A stretch of 44,973 nt of DNA from Mariprofundus sp. Its GTDB lineage: Bacteria > Pseudomonadota > Zetaproteobacteria > Mariprofundales > Mariprofundaceae. Position numbers and translations under genes: made by a program. This document shows positions 22,422 through 31,840 of the stretch, piece after piece (positions within the stretch are counted from its first letter, which is position 1; every line of letters starts with the position of its first letter). The notes below the pieces were generated by a model that saw only the letters and a list, made by a program, of their open reading frames with translations, did not search any database and was not told the origin of the DNA. The DNA is taken from positions 1 through 44,973 of the forward strand of contig JALUWF010000232.1 in the NCBI GenBank assembly GCA_027019785.1, read 5' to 3'.

Positions 22422-22787
22422 ATGAGTACGGTCTATGAGCAGTTAGGTGGTGAGCCAGCAATTGATGCGGCGGTGGATAATTTTTATCGCCGGGTATTGA
22501 ATGATCCCTATGTTACGCCATTTTTTGAAAATACGGATATGGAAAGACAGGCGGCCAAGCAGAAAGCTTTTTTAACCATGGTGACCGGAGGTCCGAACAA
22601 ATATACAGGTATGGACATGCGTGAAGGACACAAGCATCTGGTAAAAATGGGCCTGGATGACACCCATTTTGACCATATTGTCTGCCATTTGCGTTCCACG
22701 CTGGCTGACCTGAGTGTTCCGGCGGAGCTTATTAAAACTGTCATTGGTGTCGCGGAATCCACGCGCGCAGATGTGCTGAATCGCTAG
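22422..22787 (+). CDS. Group 1 truncated haemoglobin, soluble
   Basis: I start at ATG 22422, seven bases after GGAGG, giving 121 residues, the normal size of a trHbN/GlbN. The B-helix FYRRVLND supplies Tyr B10, the phenylalanine cluster (PFFENTDM) is present, and the proximal His F8 is in REGHKHL, with the following FDHIVCHL helix. Such proteins bind O2 and NO and often act in NO detoxification or O2 buffering. A membrane-anchored paralogue follows 11 bases later. Confidence 0.93.
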   Translation: MSTVYEQLGGEPAIDAAVDNFYRRVLNDPYVTPFFENTDMERQAAKQKAFLTMVTGGPNKYTGMDMREGHKHLVKMGLDDTHFDHIVCHLRSTLADLSVPAELIKTVIGVAESTRADVLNR

Positions 22788-22798
22788 GGGGTAATTGA

Positions 22799-23293
22799 AT
22801 GGGATTCCTTGAAATCATACTGCCGCTGATTCTGTTGGCGGCTATTCTGGTTGGTTTTATCAAGTTGACAAATCAGCCTTATGAGGCGCCAAATCCGGTT
22901 GCCAGCGGAGATGCATATAGTGGCGGAAATGAGACACTGTTTGCACAGTTGGGCGGCGCAGGCGCAGTAGATGCAGCGGTGGATATTTTTTACCGACGCG
23001 TACTGAATGATCCGTATGTCGTACCGTTCTTCGAAGGCGTGGATATGGAGAAGCAGGCAGCCAAGCAGAAGGCATTTTTGACTATGGCATTCGGCGGCCC
23101 GCATAACTATACAGGCAAGGATATGCGTGACGGGCACAGACACCTGATAAAAATGGGGCTGAATGGCACCCATTTTGATCATATCCTGATGCATATCCGC
23201 TCCACGCTGGCGGAGCTCGGCGTAGGCAAGGATTTGATTACACAGGTGATCGCTGTTGCTGAATCCACGCGTGATGACGTGCTGGATCGTTAG
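22799..23293 (+). CDS. Membrane-anchored group 1 truncated haemoglobin
   Basis: The 164-residue protein has an N-terminal transmembrane helix (about residues 4-22), a linker of about 20 residues and a complete truncated-haemoglobin domain (about 44-164), closely similar to the preceding product (DIFYRRVLNDPYVVPFFEG; DGHRHLIKMGL). Tyr B10 and His F8 are kept. The helix has a short N-terminus, and the linker carries few positive charges, so the side of the membrane is uncertain. The gene pair probably arose by tandem duplication followed by gain of an anchor. Confidence 0.9.
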   Translation: MGFLEIILPLILLAAILVGFIKLTNQPYEAPNPVASGDAYSGGNETLFAQLGGAGAVDAAVDIFYRRVLNDPYVVPFFEGVDMEKQAAKQKAFLTMAFGGPHNYTGKDMRDGHRHLIKMGLNGTHFDHILMHIRSTLAELGVGKDLITQVIAVAESTRDDVLDR

Positions 23294-23313
23294 ACGGAAT
23301 CCCGAAATCCGCA

Positions 23314-23338
23314 TAAAGGGGGCCTTTGGCCCCCTTTA
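23314..23338 (+). terminator. Hairpin terminator after the haemoglobin pair
   Basis: TAAAGGGGGCC and GGCCCCCTTTA form a perfect 11-bp stem with a TTT loop, 20 bases after the stop. Only a short AT-rich stretch follows rather than a clear T-run, so some read-through towards the reductase gene is possible. Confidence 0.7.
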
Positions 23339-23443
23339 ATATGAAATGAACAATATTAAGTGAATAATTTGAAATGAACAATTTGAAATTCAACGTGCCT
23401 GTATGGTCTTTGCTGGCGCAAGACGTACGGGAAGGGATTATAA

Positions 23444-24412
23444 ATGCCGACAATACGATTTGAAGGTAACGATTATTTTTGTGCTGAAGATGAAACGCTG
23501 CTGGATAGCCTGGAACGGCACGGGGTCATGTTGCCATCTTCCTGCAAGTCGGGCGCATGTCAGACCTGTCTGACGCGGGCGTTGGAGGGCGTGCCTCCTG
23601 TTGCTGCTCAAAAAGGCGTCAAGGACACGCTGGCCGCACAGGGCTATTTTCTGGCCTGTATGTGCAAGCCAGTGGAGGATATGGAAATTGGGCTGGCCTC
23701 GGTGTCGCCCAAATATGCGACACAGGTGCTTGCCAAAGATCAACTTAATGAGTCGGTTGTGCGCCTGCGTCTTGAATTGCCGACCGATTTTTCATACAGA
23801 GCTGGTCAGTTTATTAATGTTATCCGGGCTAGTGATGATCTGACTCGCAGCTATTCTCTGGCCAGTATTCCCGGCGATGATTTTCTGGAACTACATGTGA
23901 AACGTGTGCCGGAAGGGCGCATGAGTACCTGGTTGTTTGATGAAGTGGCTGTTGGCGATGCACTGAATTATTTCGGCCCGTCCGGAGACAGTTTTTATCT
24001 GGCCGATAAGCCTGAGCGACCACTACTGCTTGCCGGCGCAGGTACAGGGCTGGCGCCGCTCTACGGGATTTTACGTGATGCACTGGCGTGTGGGCATAGC
24101 GGCCCCGTGCATATCTTCCATGCCAGCCTGGCGACGGCCGGCTTGTATCTGATGGATGAGTTGCGCGCTCTGGCTGATGGACACGATAATGTCCATTATA
24201 CCCCGTGCGTGTTGCACGGCGAAGCGCCTGCTGGCGGCATGCAGGGGAATATCGTTGATATTCCGGCTAAAGAGCTGGGCTCATTGCGTGGTTATGGCGT
24301 GTATCTGTGTGGCGATCCGCCCATTGTGAATGCACTGCGCCAGAAAATATTTATGGCCGGCGCGTCTATGAAGGATATCCATTCCGATCCGTTTGTGTTT
24401 GCGCCGGCCTGA
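23444..24412 (+). CDS. 2Fe-2S ferredoxin / flavin oxidoreductase
   Basis: This 322-residue protein has an N-terminal plant-type [2Fe-2S] domain (CKSGACQTC about residues 34-42, fourth Cys in FLACMC). An FAD-binding barrel (RSYSLASIP, about 133-141) and an NAD(P)H-binding domain (GAGTGLAPLYG, about 197-207; CGDPPIV) follow. It resembles the reductase components of ring-hydroxylating oxygenases or methane-type monooxygenases and the reductase half of flavohaemoglobin. No oxygenase gene is nearby; the adjacent gene pair encodes truncated haemoglobins, so it may reduce those. The start is ATG 23444, with GGGA upstream. Confidence 0.88.
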   Translation: MPTIRFEGNDYFCAEDETLLDSLERHGVMLPSSCKSGACQTCLTRALEGVPPVAAQKGVKDTLAAQGYFLACMCKPVEDMEIGLASVSPKYATQVLAKDQLNESVVRLRLELPTDFSYRAGQFINVIRASDDLTRSYSLASIPGDDFLELHVKRVPEGRMSTWLFDEVAVGDALNYFGPSGDSFYLADKPERPLLLAGAGTGLAPLYGILRDALACGHSGPVHIFHASLATAGLYLMDELRALADGHDNVHYTPCVLHGEAPAGGMQGNIVDIPAKELGSLRGYGVYLCGDPPIVNALRQKIFMAGASMKDIHSDPFVFAPA

Positions 24413-24429
24413 TGCGCCCGGATATTTAA

Positions 24430-24580
24430 CCCCAAATTACACAGAGTTTCACAGAGTAAAAACACAACCGGATTGACTTTGGTTTATGAAGCGAAAAGCA
24501 AAGTCACGCAAAGGCGCAAGGAACGCAAAGAAAACGGAGCGTCAGTAATCTCCCTTGGCGGTCTTTGCGCCTTTGCGTGA
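24430..24580. repeat. CACAGAG and CGCAAAG phased repeats, inverted pair
   Basis: ACACAGAGTTTCACAGAG lies near 24440. TCACGCAAAGGCGCAAGGAACGCAAAG (24504-24530) has an inverted partner, CTTGGCGGTCTTTGCGCCTTTGCGTGA (24554-24580). They fill the 270-base space between the reductase gene and the rimP promoter. Confidence 0.75.
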
Positions 24581-24601
24581 GGTGGTTTTGATTTTAAACT
24601 G

Positions 24602-24630
24602 TTGCTTTTTTAGTGGTTGGCCTCTAATAT
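24602..24630 (+). promoter_or_regulatory. Candidate sigma-70 promoter of the rimP-nusA-infB operon
   Basis: TTGCTT (24602-24607) and TAATAT (24625-24630) are 17 bases apart. Transcription would start near 24637, just before a hairpin with a T-run, and about 50 bases before rimP. Confidence 0.6.
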
Positions 24631-24640
24631 GCGCCCTGTT

Positions 24641-24675
24641 AAAAAGTGAGCTGCGGCTCGCTTTTTTTGTTTTTT
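24641..24675 (+). terminator. Leader terminator (attenuator candidate) ahead of rimP
   Basis: AAAAAGTGAGC and GCTCGCTTTTTTT form a stem with a short loop and one G-T pair, followed by a T-rich run (CTTTTTTTGTTTTTTG). It lies between the promoter and the rimP start, so transcripts must read through it to express nusA. In E. coli the equivalent operon has leader terminators and is controlled by NusA. Confidence 0.65.
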
Positions 24676-24685
24676 GAAGGTGGTT

Positions 24686-25183
24686 ATGGCTTTGGAATCT
24701 GTTATTGCATCACTGCTGCAGCCGATTACTGACGATATGGGTGTGGATATTCTGAAGATCAGCATTGGTGGCGGTGGTCGCAGCCAGCTGGTCAGGGTGA
24801 TAGTTGATTGCGCTGGCGGTATTGGTTCGGACAGGCTGGAGCGGATCAGTCGCGGACTGGCATTGCAACTGGATGCGGAAGATCTGATCAAGGGCGCGTT
24901 TCGTCTGGAAGTGACTTCGCCGGGGCTGGATTGGCCATTGCAAACCGTAGCTGATTTCAGACGTTACAAGAATGAGTGGATTAACGTATCGTTTCTGGAT
25001 GGCAGCAGTCAGGAAGGCAGAAATCTTGGCCTTGTTGATGCAGAAGATGGATCTGGCTTCAGGTTGTTGGTGCCTGGGCGTAAAGCCGCTGGTGATAAAG
25101 AAATAGTGGTTGATATGGTTGATGTATGCAAAGTAGTACGGGCGATCAACTGGCAAGAAGTAAGCAGGAAAAGTAAAAAATAG
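24686..25183 (+). CDS. rimP: Ribosome maturation factor RimP
   Basis: I start at ATG 24686 (MALESV), behind AAGGTGG; the track uses TTG 24674. The 165-residue protein has the RimP N-terminal domain, with the conserved VRVIVDCAGGI and LERISRGLALQLD segments, FRLEVTSPGLDWPL at about residues 73-86, and the C-terminal SH3-like domain (EWINVSFLDG). RimP assists 30S subunit maturation. It is the first gene of the translation operon and precedes nusA, as is usual. Confidence 0.92.
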   Translation: MALESVIASLLQPITDDMGVDILKISIGGGGRSQLVRVIVDCAGGIGSDRLERISRGLALQLDAEDLIKGAFRLEVTSPGLDWPLQTVADFRRYKNEWINVSFLDGSSQEGRNLGLVDAEDGSGFRLLVPGRKAAGDKEIVVDMVDVCKVVRAINWQEVSRKSKK

Positions 25184-25253
25184 TGTAACAAATCAGTGGC
25201 GATCTGAGTAGTTGCAGGCGTATAGGAAGAATCGGAGTAGTGAGAATGCAGTC

Positions 25254-26723
25254 ATGAATGTAGAGATATTACAGGTAGCGGATGCAGTTGCGCGTGAGAA
25301 ATCAGTGGAGCGTGAGTTGGTGCTGGAAGCGATGGAGCAGGCACTGAAGACAGCTGCGCGCAGAACTTATCCGGGCAAAAATATAGTGGCGGAGATTGAT
25401 CGCACCACGGGAGAGATTCGTCTGTTCCATGTGCGTACGGTGGTCGAGGAAGTGGAAGAAGAGGTTAATGACCTGACCATTGAACAGGGCCGGGAACTCG
25501 ATGGGGATGCTGAAATAGGCAGTGAATTTCGTGAATCGTTGCCGCCGATTCCGCTGGGGCGTATTGAAGCCCAGACTGCCAAGCAGGTGATTAACCAGAA
25601 AATTCGTGAAGCCGAGCGGGATCGTGTGATCGCTGAATACGAACCGCGCGTGGGCGAGCTGATTACCGGCATCGTCAAGCGGGTGGAGCGGGGCAACGTC
25701 TATGTTGACCTGGGGCGTGGCGAAGCGGTGATGTATCGCGAGGATCTGCTGCCGCGCGAAACCTTCCGTCAGGGAGATCGTGTGCGCGCCTATTTGAGAG
25801 AAGTGCGCAATCAATCCAAGGGCCCGCTGGTATTTATTTCGCGTTCGGATGCCGGCATGGTATTGCGTCTGTTTGAGCAGGAGGTGCCGGAAGTTCAGGA
25901 TGGTACGGTATCCATTCAGGCCATCGCCCGTGATCCGGGGTCACGCAGCAAAATTGCTGTGATTTCCACAGATTCGACCGTAGATCCGGTTGGTGCCTGT
26001 GTCGGCATGCGTGGTGCGCGCGTGCAGGCCGTGGTGAACGAACTGCATGGTGAAAAAATTGATATCATCGAGTGGACGGAAGATCCGGCAGCCTTTGTTG
26101 TCAATGCATTGGCGCCGGCCGAGATTGAGCGTGTACTGGTTGATGAGTCGAGCAATACCATAGAAGTGGCGGTGAGTGAAGAAAACCTGGCCATTGCCAT
26201 TGGCCGCCGGGGCCAGAATGTGCGTCTGGCCTCCGAGCTATCCGGCTGGAATATCGAATTGATGAGCAGTGGTGAAGAGAAAGAACGGCGTCAGGAGGAA
26301 GTAGTCAAGGCTCGTCGCATCTTCCAGCAGGGGCTGGATGTGGATGAGGATTTTGCCTCGGTACTGGTGGCTGAAGGGTTCTATAGTCTGGAAGAGCTGG
26401 CCTATTGTGATGCAGCGGATATTGCTGCCATTGAAGGGCTGGACGGTGAAGTGGCTGGCGAACTGCAGAATCGCGCTCGCAATGCGCTGCTGGATCAGGC
26501 CTTGCAGAAGAGTGAGTCGGAAGGCGAAGCTGCGGTGTCGCTACTCGATTTGGCCGGCATGACGCGTGAAATTGCCGAGCAACTGGCGGCTCTGGAGATG
26601 GTCAGTGTCGATGCGCTGGCAGATGCTGGCGTGGATGAGCTGGAAAATATTGAAGGCTTGAGCCGGGAGCAGGCGGAAGTATTGATTATTGCTGCCCGTG
26701 AAGCCAGCGGTTGGTTTGACTGA
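25254..26723 (+). CDS. nusA: Transcription termination/antitermination factor NusA
   Basis: I start at ATG 25254 (MNVEILQ), the conserved NusA start, giving 489 residues (E. coli 495). In order: N-terminal RNA-polymerase-binding domain, S1 domain ([21 protein letters not shown], about 132-200), KH1 and KH2 ([29 protein letters not shown]), and two C-terminal helix-hairpin-helix acidic repeats ([28 protein letters not shown]). It controls pausing and termination and may regulate its own operon through the leader terminator. Confidence 0.97.
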   Translation: MNVEILQVADAVAREKSVERELVLEAMEQALKTAARRTYPGKNIVAEIDRTTGEIRLFHVRTVVEEVEEEVNDLTIEQGRELDGDAEIGSEFRESLPPIPLGRIEAQTAKQVINQKIREAERDRVIAEYEPRVGELITGIVKRVERGNVYVDLGRGEAVMYREDLLPRETFRQGDRVRAYLREVRNQSKGPLVFISRSDAGMVLRLFEQEVPEVQDGTVSIQAIARDPGSRSKIAVISTDSTVDPVGACVGMRGARVQAVVNELHGEKIDIIEWTEDPAAFVVNALAPAEIERVLVDESSNTIEVAVSEENLAIAIGRRGQNVRLASELSGWNIELMSSGEEKERRQEEVVKARRIFQQGLDVDEDFASVLVAEGFYSLEELAYCDAADIAAIEGLDGEVAGELQNRARNALLDQALQKSESEGEAAVSLLDLAGMTREIAEQLAALEMVSVDALADAGVDELENIEGLSREQAEVLIIAAREASGWFD

Positions 26724-27369
26724 TTCTGTTCGGGCGCAGCAGCCTCACAGGCGCTGCATAGCCTGTCGGCAGTCGCTGGCCAAGCAGGATATGCTGCGGT
26801 TGGTGGTAGATGATGACGGACAGGTTTGGCCGGACCTGTTGCAAAAGGCGCCGGGCCGGGGCATCTACCACTGTATGAGCAAGGCATGCCTTGCTCGCAT
26901 GAACGACAAACGGTTGCAGGTGCTGAAGGCCCGTTTCCGCATAGCCCTGCCGCAATGGACAGCGCTGTTGCTGCGCATGCGGGCTGCTTTGCAGCAGCAG
27001 TTGGAACGCATGTGTTCGTTGCAGCGTGGATCAGCAGCTATAGGCAGGGATGCAGTGATGCGCCGACTATGGAATAATGCGCCGCTGCTGTTACTGCGGG
27101 CGCCAGATGCCGGAGCGGCATTGGTTCGCCAGGTTGATGACGGGGTGAGCAAAAGGGCGGAGGCGGGCTACTGCTCCGAACTGGTGAATGTGCCATCCAG
27201 GCAATGGCTGGGTGAGATGTTCGGGCGTGATGATGTGTCTATTGTGGCGATGGATGCTGCAGGTGCTGCATCTGCAGTGGCAGACAGGTTGAAAAAATAT
27301 TGCGTCTGGTATGGGCGCATACAGATCATGATGTTGCAGGAAAGTCATGAATCAAGGGTATCAGGGTAA
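26716..27369 (+). CDS. ylxR: YlxR (DUF448) fused to an L7Ae-like domain
   Basis: The start is uncertain. TTG 26716 overlaps the nusA stop and gives [21 protein letters not shown] 26698 is an alternative. The N-terminal YlxR domain shows RRCIACRQ, LLQKAPGRGIYHC and ACLARM, a nucleic-acid-binding fold, followed by an L7Ae/L30e-like domain (about 110-205; NAPLLLLRAPDAGA, VNVPSRQWLGEMFGRDDVSIVAM). In Firmicutes these are two genes (ylxR and ylxQ) at the same place. Here they are one protein, as seen in Alphaproteobacteria. Confidence 0.85.
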   Translation: MTDSVRAQQPHRRCIACRQSLAKQDMLRLVVDDDGQVWPDLLQKAPGRGIYHCMSKACLARMNDKRLQVLKARFRIALPQWTALLLRMRAALQQQLERMCSLQRGSAAIGRDAVMRRLWNNAPLLLLRAPDAGAALVRQVDDGVSKRAEAGYCSELVNVPSRQWLGEMFGRDDVSIVAMDAAGAASAVADRLKKYCVWYGRIQIMMLQESHESRVSG

Positions 27370-27378
27370 TTAGAACAG

Positions 27379-30300
27379 ATGGCAAAGCGTATTCTAGATT
27401 TGGCAAAAGAACTGGGCGTAGAAGCGGCTGAAATTCAGCGCGTTGCTGTGCGCTGTAATGTGGCTGTGAGTGGGCCGACCAGCACACTGGATGCGGATGA
27501 CCAGAAAAAGATCAAGGCGGCTCTCAACGCCGGCGCGACGCCGAGCGCCGGCAAATCCGGTGGCAAAACATTGACCTTGAACCGGCCTATGGTTGCCGGT
27601 CAGGCGCGTAGTGGTTCTCAGGTAGAAGGGCGTGGTCGAACCGTTGAGGTAGCCGTGCGCCGACGCCATGCGCGCGTGAAGCCTGCCGTGTCGAAATCAA
27701 ACGTGTCGAAATCAACCGTATCGAAGCCGGATCAGACGGAGTCCGGACGTGCTTCAAGCGCCGCCGCATCTGCCAGTTCAGGTACCGGGGGCAGCAAGCC
27801 TGCCACACCGGCTCAGCGTGCTGCTGCGGCGCTGGAAAAGAAAAAACAGGATGCCGCAGCCCGTCAACGCGAGCAGGGGGTGGCAAAACCAGCCGCCGGG
27901 ACTGCAAAAACGTCGATATCAACAACTGCGGCAACAGCGCCTGCGACAGTAGCATCTGCTACAACCGCTCCAACGACGACGACAGCACCCAGAAAGACCG
28001 GAGAAGCGGCTCAGCGCGCTGCTGCTGCTGTGGCCAGAAAAGCTGCGGAACGGGAATCTGCGAAAAAATCTGCGAAAAAACAGTCTGCAGGCAGACCCAT
28101 TGCCAACAAGGCTGCGCCGGGCAGGCCTGCCGCCGGTGCAGGGGTGAGAAGAGGCGGACAACCTGTCCAGTCTGGTGGCGTCAGAAGAGGCGGACAACCT
28201 GTCCAGTCTGGTGGTGCCAGAAGAGGCGGACAGCAGCCCGCTCATAAAGGACCGCGCACCACGATTCGACGGGGATTAACGCCGGCGCAAATTGCTGCCA
28301 TGAAGGCGCCCAGTTCATCAGTGAAACAGATTGAGAAAAAAATATCGGATGAGCGCGCCGCGCAGCGTAAAAGCGCCAACAGAGGTCAGCGTCCCGGCGC
28401 GCGGCCAGGGTCTGCTGCGCCCGGCGCGCAACAGGGCATGCGCCGCTCGCCTTCGGTTGCAGTTGCACCCGGCGCAGGAGCGCCGCCACCGCCAACAGGT
28501 CAGCAGCGTCGCCGGGGGCCGGGTGGTATGCGTCCTCAGCGTCGTCTGTCTCCGGCTGAAAAGGCGGCTCGGCGCGCCTATGCAGCCAAACGTCATGAGA
28601 TATTATCGCCGGAAGAGGAAGAGCGTCAGGCCCGGCTGGCCCGCGGCTCCAGGCGTTTTAGTAGTCTTATTACCAAGGATGATGAAGCATTTGTCGTGCG
28701 TACGGTCGAATTTACAGATCCTATTCTGGTTTCGGAACTGGCCAGTCGCATGGCTATCAAGAGTTCTGAAGTGGTGAAGAAACTGTTTGAAATGGGTAAT
28801 CCAACCACGGTAAACGAGGCGATTGACGGCGATACTACCGCCCTGATTATTGAAGAGTTCGGTCATAAGCCAAAATTGATAAACGCCGCCGCAGTTGAAG
28901 ATGTGCTGGTTGAAGATGTCTCGGAAGATGACGAAGCCGATCTGCAGCCGCGTCCACCGGTCGTGGTGGTCATGGGGCATGTCGATCACGGCAAGACCTC
29001 GATTCTGGATGCCCTGCGCAAAGCCAATGTAGCAGCAGGCGAAGCTGGCGGCATAACCCAGCATATCGGCGCCTACATGGTGAAACTTAATGGCGGTGAG
29101 AGGGTGGTATTTATTGATACGCCAGGCCATGAAGCCTTTACCGGACTGCGCGCCCGAGGGGCGAGCATGACCGATGTGGCCGTACTGGTTGTGGGTGCTG
29201 ATGATGGCGTGATGCCGCAAACGGTGGAAGCGATCAATCATGCGCGTGCAGCTGGCGTGCCGATGATTGTGGCGGTCAACAAGATGGATAAAGAGGGTGC
29301 TGATCCCGAAAAAGTGATGCGTCAGATGGCCGAGCATGAAGTGGTGCCGGAAGATTGGGGCGGCGATACGATTTTTGTGCAGGTTTCGGCGCATACCGGA
29401 CAGGGGCTGGATGATCTGCTCGAAATGCTGGCACTGCAGACAGAAATCCTGGAGCTGAAAGCCAACCCGAAACGCCGAGGCAAGGGTATCGTGGTGGAAT
29501 CGCGTCTCGATCGGGGACGCGGTCCGGTGGCGACCGTACTGGTGCAGAACGGCACCTTTAATCAGGGTGATACCGTGGTTGTCGGTTCGGCGACTGGTCG
29601 TTTGCGCGCCATTATTGATGAGAATGCTGTGCAGCATCGCACAGCCGGCCCCTCCATTCCGTTCGAACTGTTGGGGCTGGATTCCGTGCCGGAAGCAGGC
29701 CAGGAAATTTATGCTGTCGAGAATGAGAAGCAGGCTCGAGATATTGTACGCTACCGCAAGGATCGGGAGCGCGAGATCGGCGCAGAAGCGCAAAAACGCG
29801 CCAGCCTTGATGAACTGTTTGCCAATCTGCAGAGCGGTGTCAAGGAAGTACCCGTACTGATCAAGGGCGATGTAACCGGTTCAGTTGAAGCCATGGCAGA
29901 GTCATTGGTCAAGGCCGGCACCGATGAAGTGAAGGTGAAAATTGTCCATAAGGCGATCGGCGGCATTACCGAATCGGATGTGATGCTGGCATCGGCGTCC
30001 AATGCCATCATTATCGGCTTTAATGTACGTCCTGAAGCCAAAGCCAAGAAAGTGGCCGAAGCTGAAGGTGTGGATGTTCGCTTTTATAAGGTGATCTACG
30101 ATGCCATTGACGAGATTAAAGCGGCCATGGCAGGCGTATTGGCACCGGATGAAGTAGAGAAGGTCACCGGCATGGCTGATGTGCGCGAAGTGTTCCAGGC
30201 GCCGAAGGTGGGTGCGGTTGCCGGCTGTTATATGACCGATGGTTATGTCACACGTGGATCGCATGTGCGCGTGCTACGCGAAGGTGTGCTGGTCTATGAT

Positions 30301-30453
30301 GGCGTTCTGGCCTCGCTGCGTCGCTTCAGGGATGATGTCAAAGAGGTCAAGTCCGGATACGAATGTGGCATGAGCGTGGAAAAATTCAATGATGTGAAAG
30401 AGGGTGATACCTTCGAGTTTTATATCATTGAGGAAGTGGCGGCGACGCTCTGA
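27379..30453 (+). CDS. infB: Translation initiation factor IF-2
   Basis: The 1024-residue protein has an N-terminal IF2 helical motif ([16 protein letters not shown]), then a long Ala/Arg/Lys/Gly-rich linker (about residues 50-400). The linker includes a tandem 12-residue repeat ([12 protein letters not shown]) near residues 257-285. The second IF2-N motif ([16 protein letters not shown]) follows, and then the GTPase domain with GHVDHGKTS (about 533-541), DTPGHEAF and NKMD. Domains II-IV bind fMet-tRNA. The linker is longer than average, which raises the total above E. coli's 890. Confidence 0.97.
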   Translation: MAKRILDLAKELGVEAAEIQRVAVRCNVAVSGPTSTLDADDQKKIKAALNAGATPSAGKSGGKTLTLNRPMVAGQARSGSQVEGRGRTVEVAVRRRHARVKPAVSKSNVSKSTVSKPDQTESGRASSAAASASSGTGGSKPATPAQRAAAALEKKKQDAAARQREQGVAKPAAGTAKTSISTTAATAPATVASATTAPTTTTAPRKTGEAAQRAAAAVARKAAERESAKKSAKKQSAGRPIANKAAPGRPAAGAGVRRGGQPVQSGGVRRGGQPVQSGGARRGGQQPAHKGPRTTIRRGLTPAQIAAMKAPSSSVKQIEKKISDERAAQRKSANRGQRPGARPGSAAPGAQQGMRRSPSVAVAPGAGAPPPPTGQQRRRGPGGMRPQRRLSPAEKAARRAYAAKRHEILSPEEEERQARLARGSRRFSSLITKDDEAFVVRTVEFTDPILVSELASRMAIKSSEVVKKLFEMGNPTTVNEAIDGDTTALIIEEFGHKPKLINAAAVEDVLVEDVSEDDEADLQPRPPVVVVMGHVDHGKTSILDALRKANVAAGEAGGITQHIGAYMVKLNGGERVVFIDTPGHEAFTGLRARGASMTDVAVLVVGADDGVMPQTVEAINHARAAGVPMIVAVNKMDKEGADPEKVMRQMAEHEVVPEDWGGDTIFVQVSAHTGQGLDDLLEMLALQTEILELKANPKRRGKGIVVESRLDRGRGPVATVLVQNGTFNQGDTVVVGSATGRLRAIIDENAVQHRTAGPSIPFELLGLDSVPEAGQEIYAVENEKQARDIVRYRKDREREIGAEAQKRASLDELFANLQSGVKEVPVLIKGDVTGSVEAMAESLVKAGTDEVKVKIVHKAIGGITESDVMLASASNAIIIGFNVRPEAKAKKVAEAEGVDVRFYKVIYDAIDEIKAAMAGVLAPDEVEKVTGMADVREVFQAPKVGAVAGCYMTDGYVTRGSHVRVLREGVLVYDGVLASLRRFRDDVKEVKSGYECGMSVEKFNDVKEGDTFEFYIIEEVAATL

Positions 30454-30497
30454 TTGTCACATGAAACAAACCATGCGCGTTATCCGGAGCATATACG

Positions 30498-30842
30498 ATG
30501 CGCGGTAACCCTGCCGGTCAAAAACGCTTTCTGGCCGATATCCAGCGACTGTTATCCACATTGTTGATGCGGGAGGTGGCTGATCCGCGTTTCAATGGCG
30601 TCAGCATTACCCGCATAGAAACATCCGGGCGTCAGTTGTTGCATGTCTGGGTCTACCACAATGGTGAATCCGATCCCGAGCTCTGTGTGCAGTCGCTCAA
30701 TCGCATGGCTCCACATTTTGAGCATCTGTTGCGGCGTGCGCTGCCCCGACGCCGCTTGCCGAAATTGCAATTTCAGTGGGATGAAGCCTTTGAGAAATCC
30801 GGAGATGTATTGCAGATGCTGAGAAACCTGGAAACACCATGA
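30498..30842 (+). CDS. rbfA: Ribosome-binding factor A
   Basis: The 114-residue protein has the KH-like RbfA fold: a basic N-terminus (GNPAGQKRFLADIQRLLSTLL), MREVADPRFNGVSITRIE, LHVWVYH and a C-terminal LPKLQFQWDEAFEKSGDV segment. It helps 30S maturation and cold adaptation. ATG follows GGAG at eight bases. The stop overlaps the next start as ATGA. Confidence 0.93.
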   Translation: MRGNPAGQKRFLADIQRLLSTLLMREVADPRFNGVSITRIETSGRQLLHVWVYHNGESDPELCVQSLNRMAPHFEHLLRRALPRRRLPKLQFQWDEAFEKSGDVLQMLRNLETP

Positions 30843-31837
30843 AGATGTCTCCGACTCCATTATTCAATGATGTAGACTGGCAGCCGGTCATCGATGCCAT
30901 GGAACGAGCTGAACATATTGTCCTGATCACCCATTGCAATCCCGATGGCGACGGCATTGGCGCTCAACAGGCACTTTATGAAACACTCACATCTACAGGT
31001 AAGCAGGTGCGCATGCATAATCGGGATGGCGTGCCACGGATTTATCAGTTTCTTGAATATGCCGGCAAGGTCGGTCGTGGCGACTGGCAACAGCCGCAAT
31101 GGGCCGATCTGATTATTGCGCTGGATTGCGGCGCATTCGGACGCCTGGGCATGCCAGAATCCTTCTTTAACGGTGCGAAGATGATCAATATTGATCATCA
31201 TGCCAGCAATAAACTGTTTGGCGATATCAATGTGGTGGATGCCCGTTATTGCGCCACCGGGGCTATGATTTATGACCTGATCCTGGCCATGCAAGCGCCG
31301 CTGACTGCCAGCGCCGCAACGGCGATTTATGCCGCAGTGATGACCGATACGGCCAGTTTCAGATTATCCAGTGCCACCCCTGCAGTCTATCGGCTGGCGG
31401 CCTGTTTGATTGAGGCAGGAGCCGAACCATGGCCGATCAGTGTCAACGTCTATGAAAGCCGTTCCTTGGCCGGTATGAAGATGATGACAGCTTGTTTGGA
31501 TACGCTGGAAATTAAACATGAAGGGAAATCCGCCTGGATTTATGTCACTGAGGATATTTACCGGAACACAGGCGCGGATGTCGAGGATACCGAAGGGCTG
31601 ATCGATTATGCGCGCAGTATTGACGGGGTGGAAGTGGCCGTGTTTATCCGCGTCGATGAGCATGACAGCAGCCGCTGGAAAATCAGCTTCAGGGGTAAAA
31701 TATGGGCCAATGTCGGTCATCTGGCCGCAAGTCTGGGCGGTGGGGGCCATGCCTATGCGGCCGGCTGTGTGTTGCAGGGCGTATTCCATGATGTCTGTGA
31801 ACAGGTTGAGCAGGCGGTCAGCCGCACGCTGGGCTAA
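30839..31837 (+). CDS. nrnA: DHH/DHHA1 phosphoesterase, NrnA-like
   Basis: The 332-residue protein has the DHH family motifs: THCNPDGDGIGA (about residues 31-42), ALDCGAFGRL (about 95-104), NIDHHASN (about 117-124) and AAVMTDTASFR (about 160-170). A DHHA1 domain ends with LGGGGHAYAAG. NrnA proteins degrade nanoRNA and pAp. Its position between rbfA and truB is seen in several lineages outside the Gammaproteobacteria. It overlaps rbfA by four bases. Confidence 0.9.
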   Translation: MKMSPTPLFNDVDWQPVIDAMERAEHIVLITHCNPDGDGIGAQQALYETLTSTGKQVRMHNRDGVPRIYQFLEYAGKVGRGDWQQPQWADLIIALDCGAFGRLGMPESFFNGAKMINIDHHASNKLFGDINVVDARYCATGAMIYDLILAMQAPLTASAATAIYAAVMTDTASFRLSSATPAVYRLAACLIEAGAEPWPISVNVYESRSLAGMKMMTACLDTLEIKHEGKSAWIYVTEDIYRNTGADVEDTEGLIDYARSIDGVEVAVFIRVDEHDSSRWKISFRGKIWANVGHLAASLGGGGHAYAAGCVLQGVFHDVCEQVEQAVSRTLG

Positions 31838-31840
31838 ACG

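Noticed and set aside
28603-29793. 396-aa minus-strand ORF opposite infB
   Set aside because: It is a long antisense frame inside the clearly coding, highly conserved IF-2 GTPase region; its His/Arg-rich composition is typical of shadow frames.
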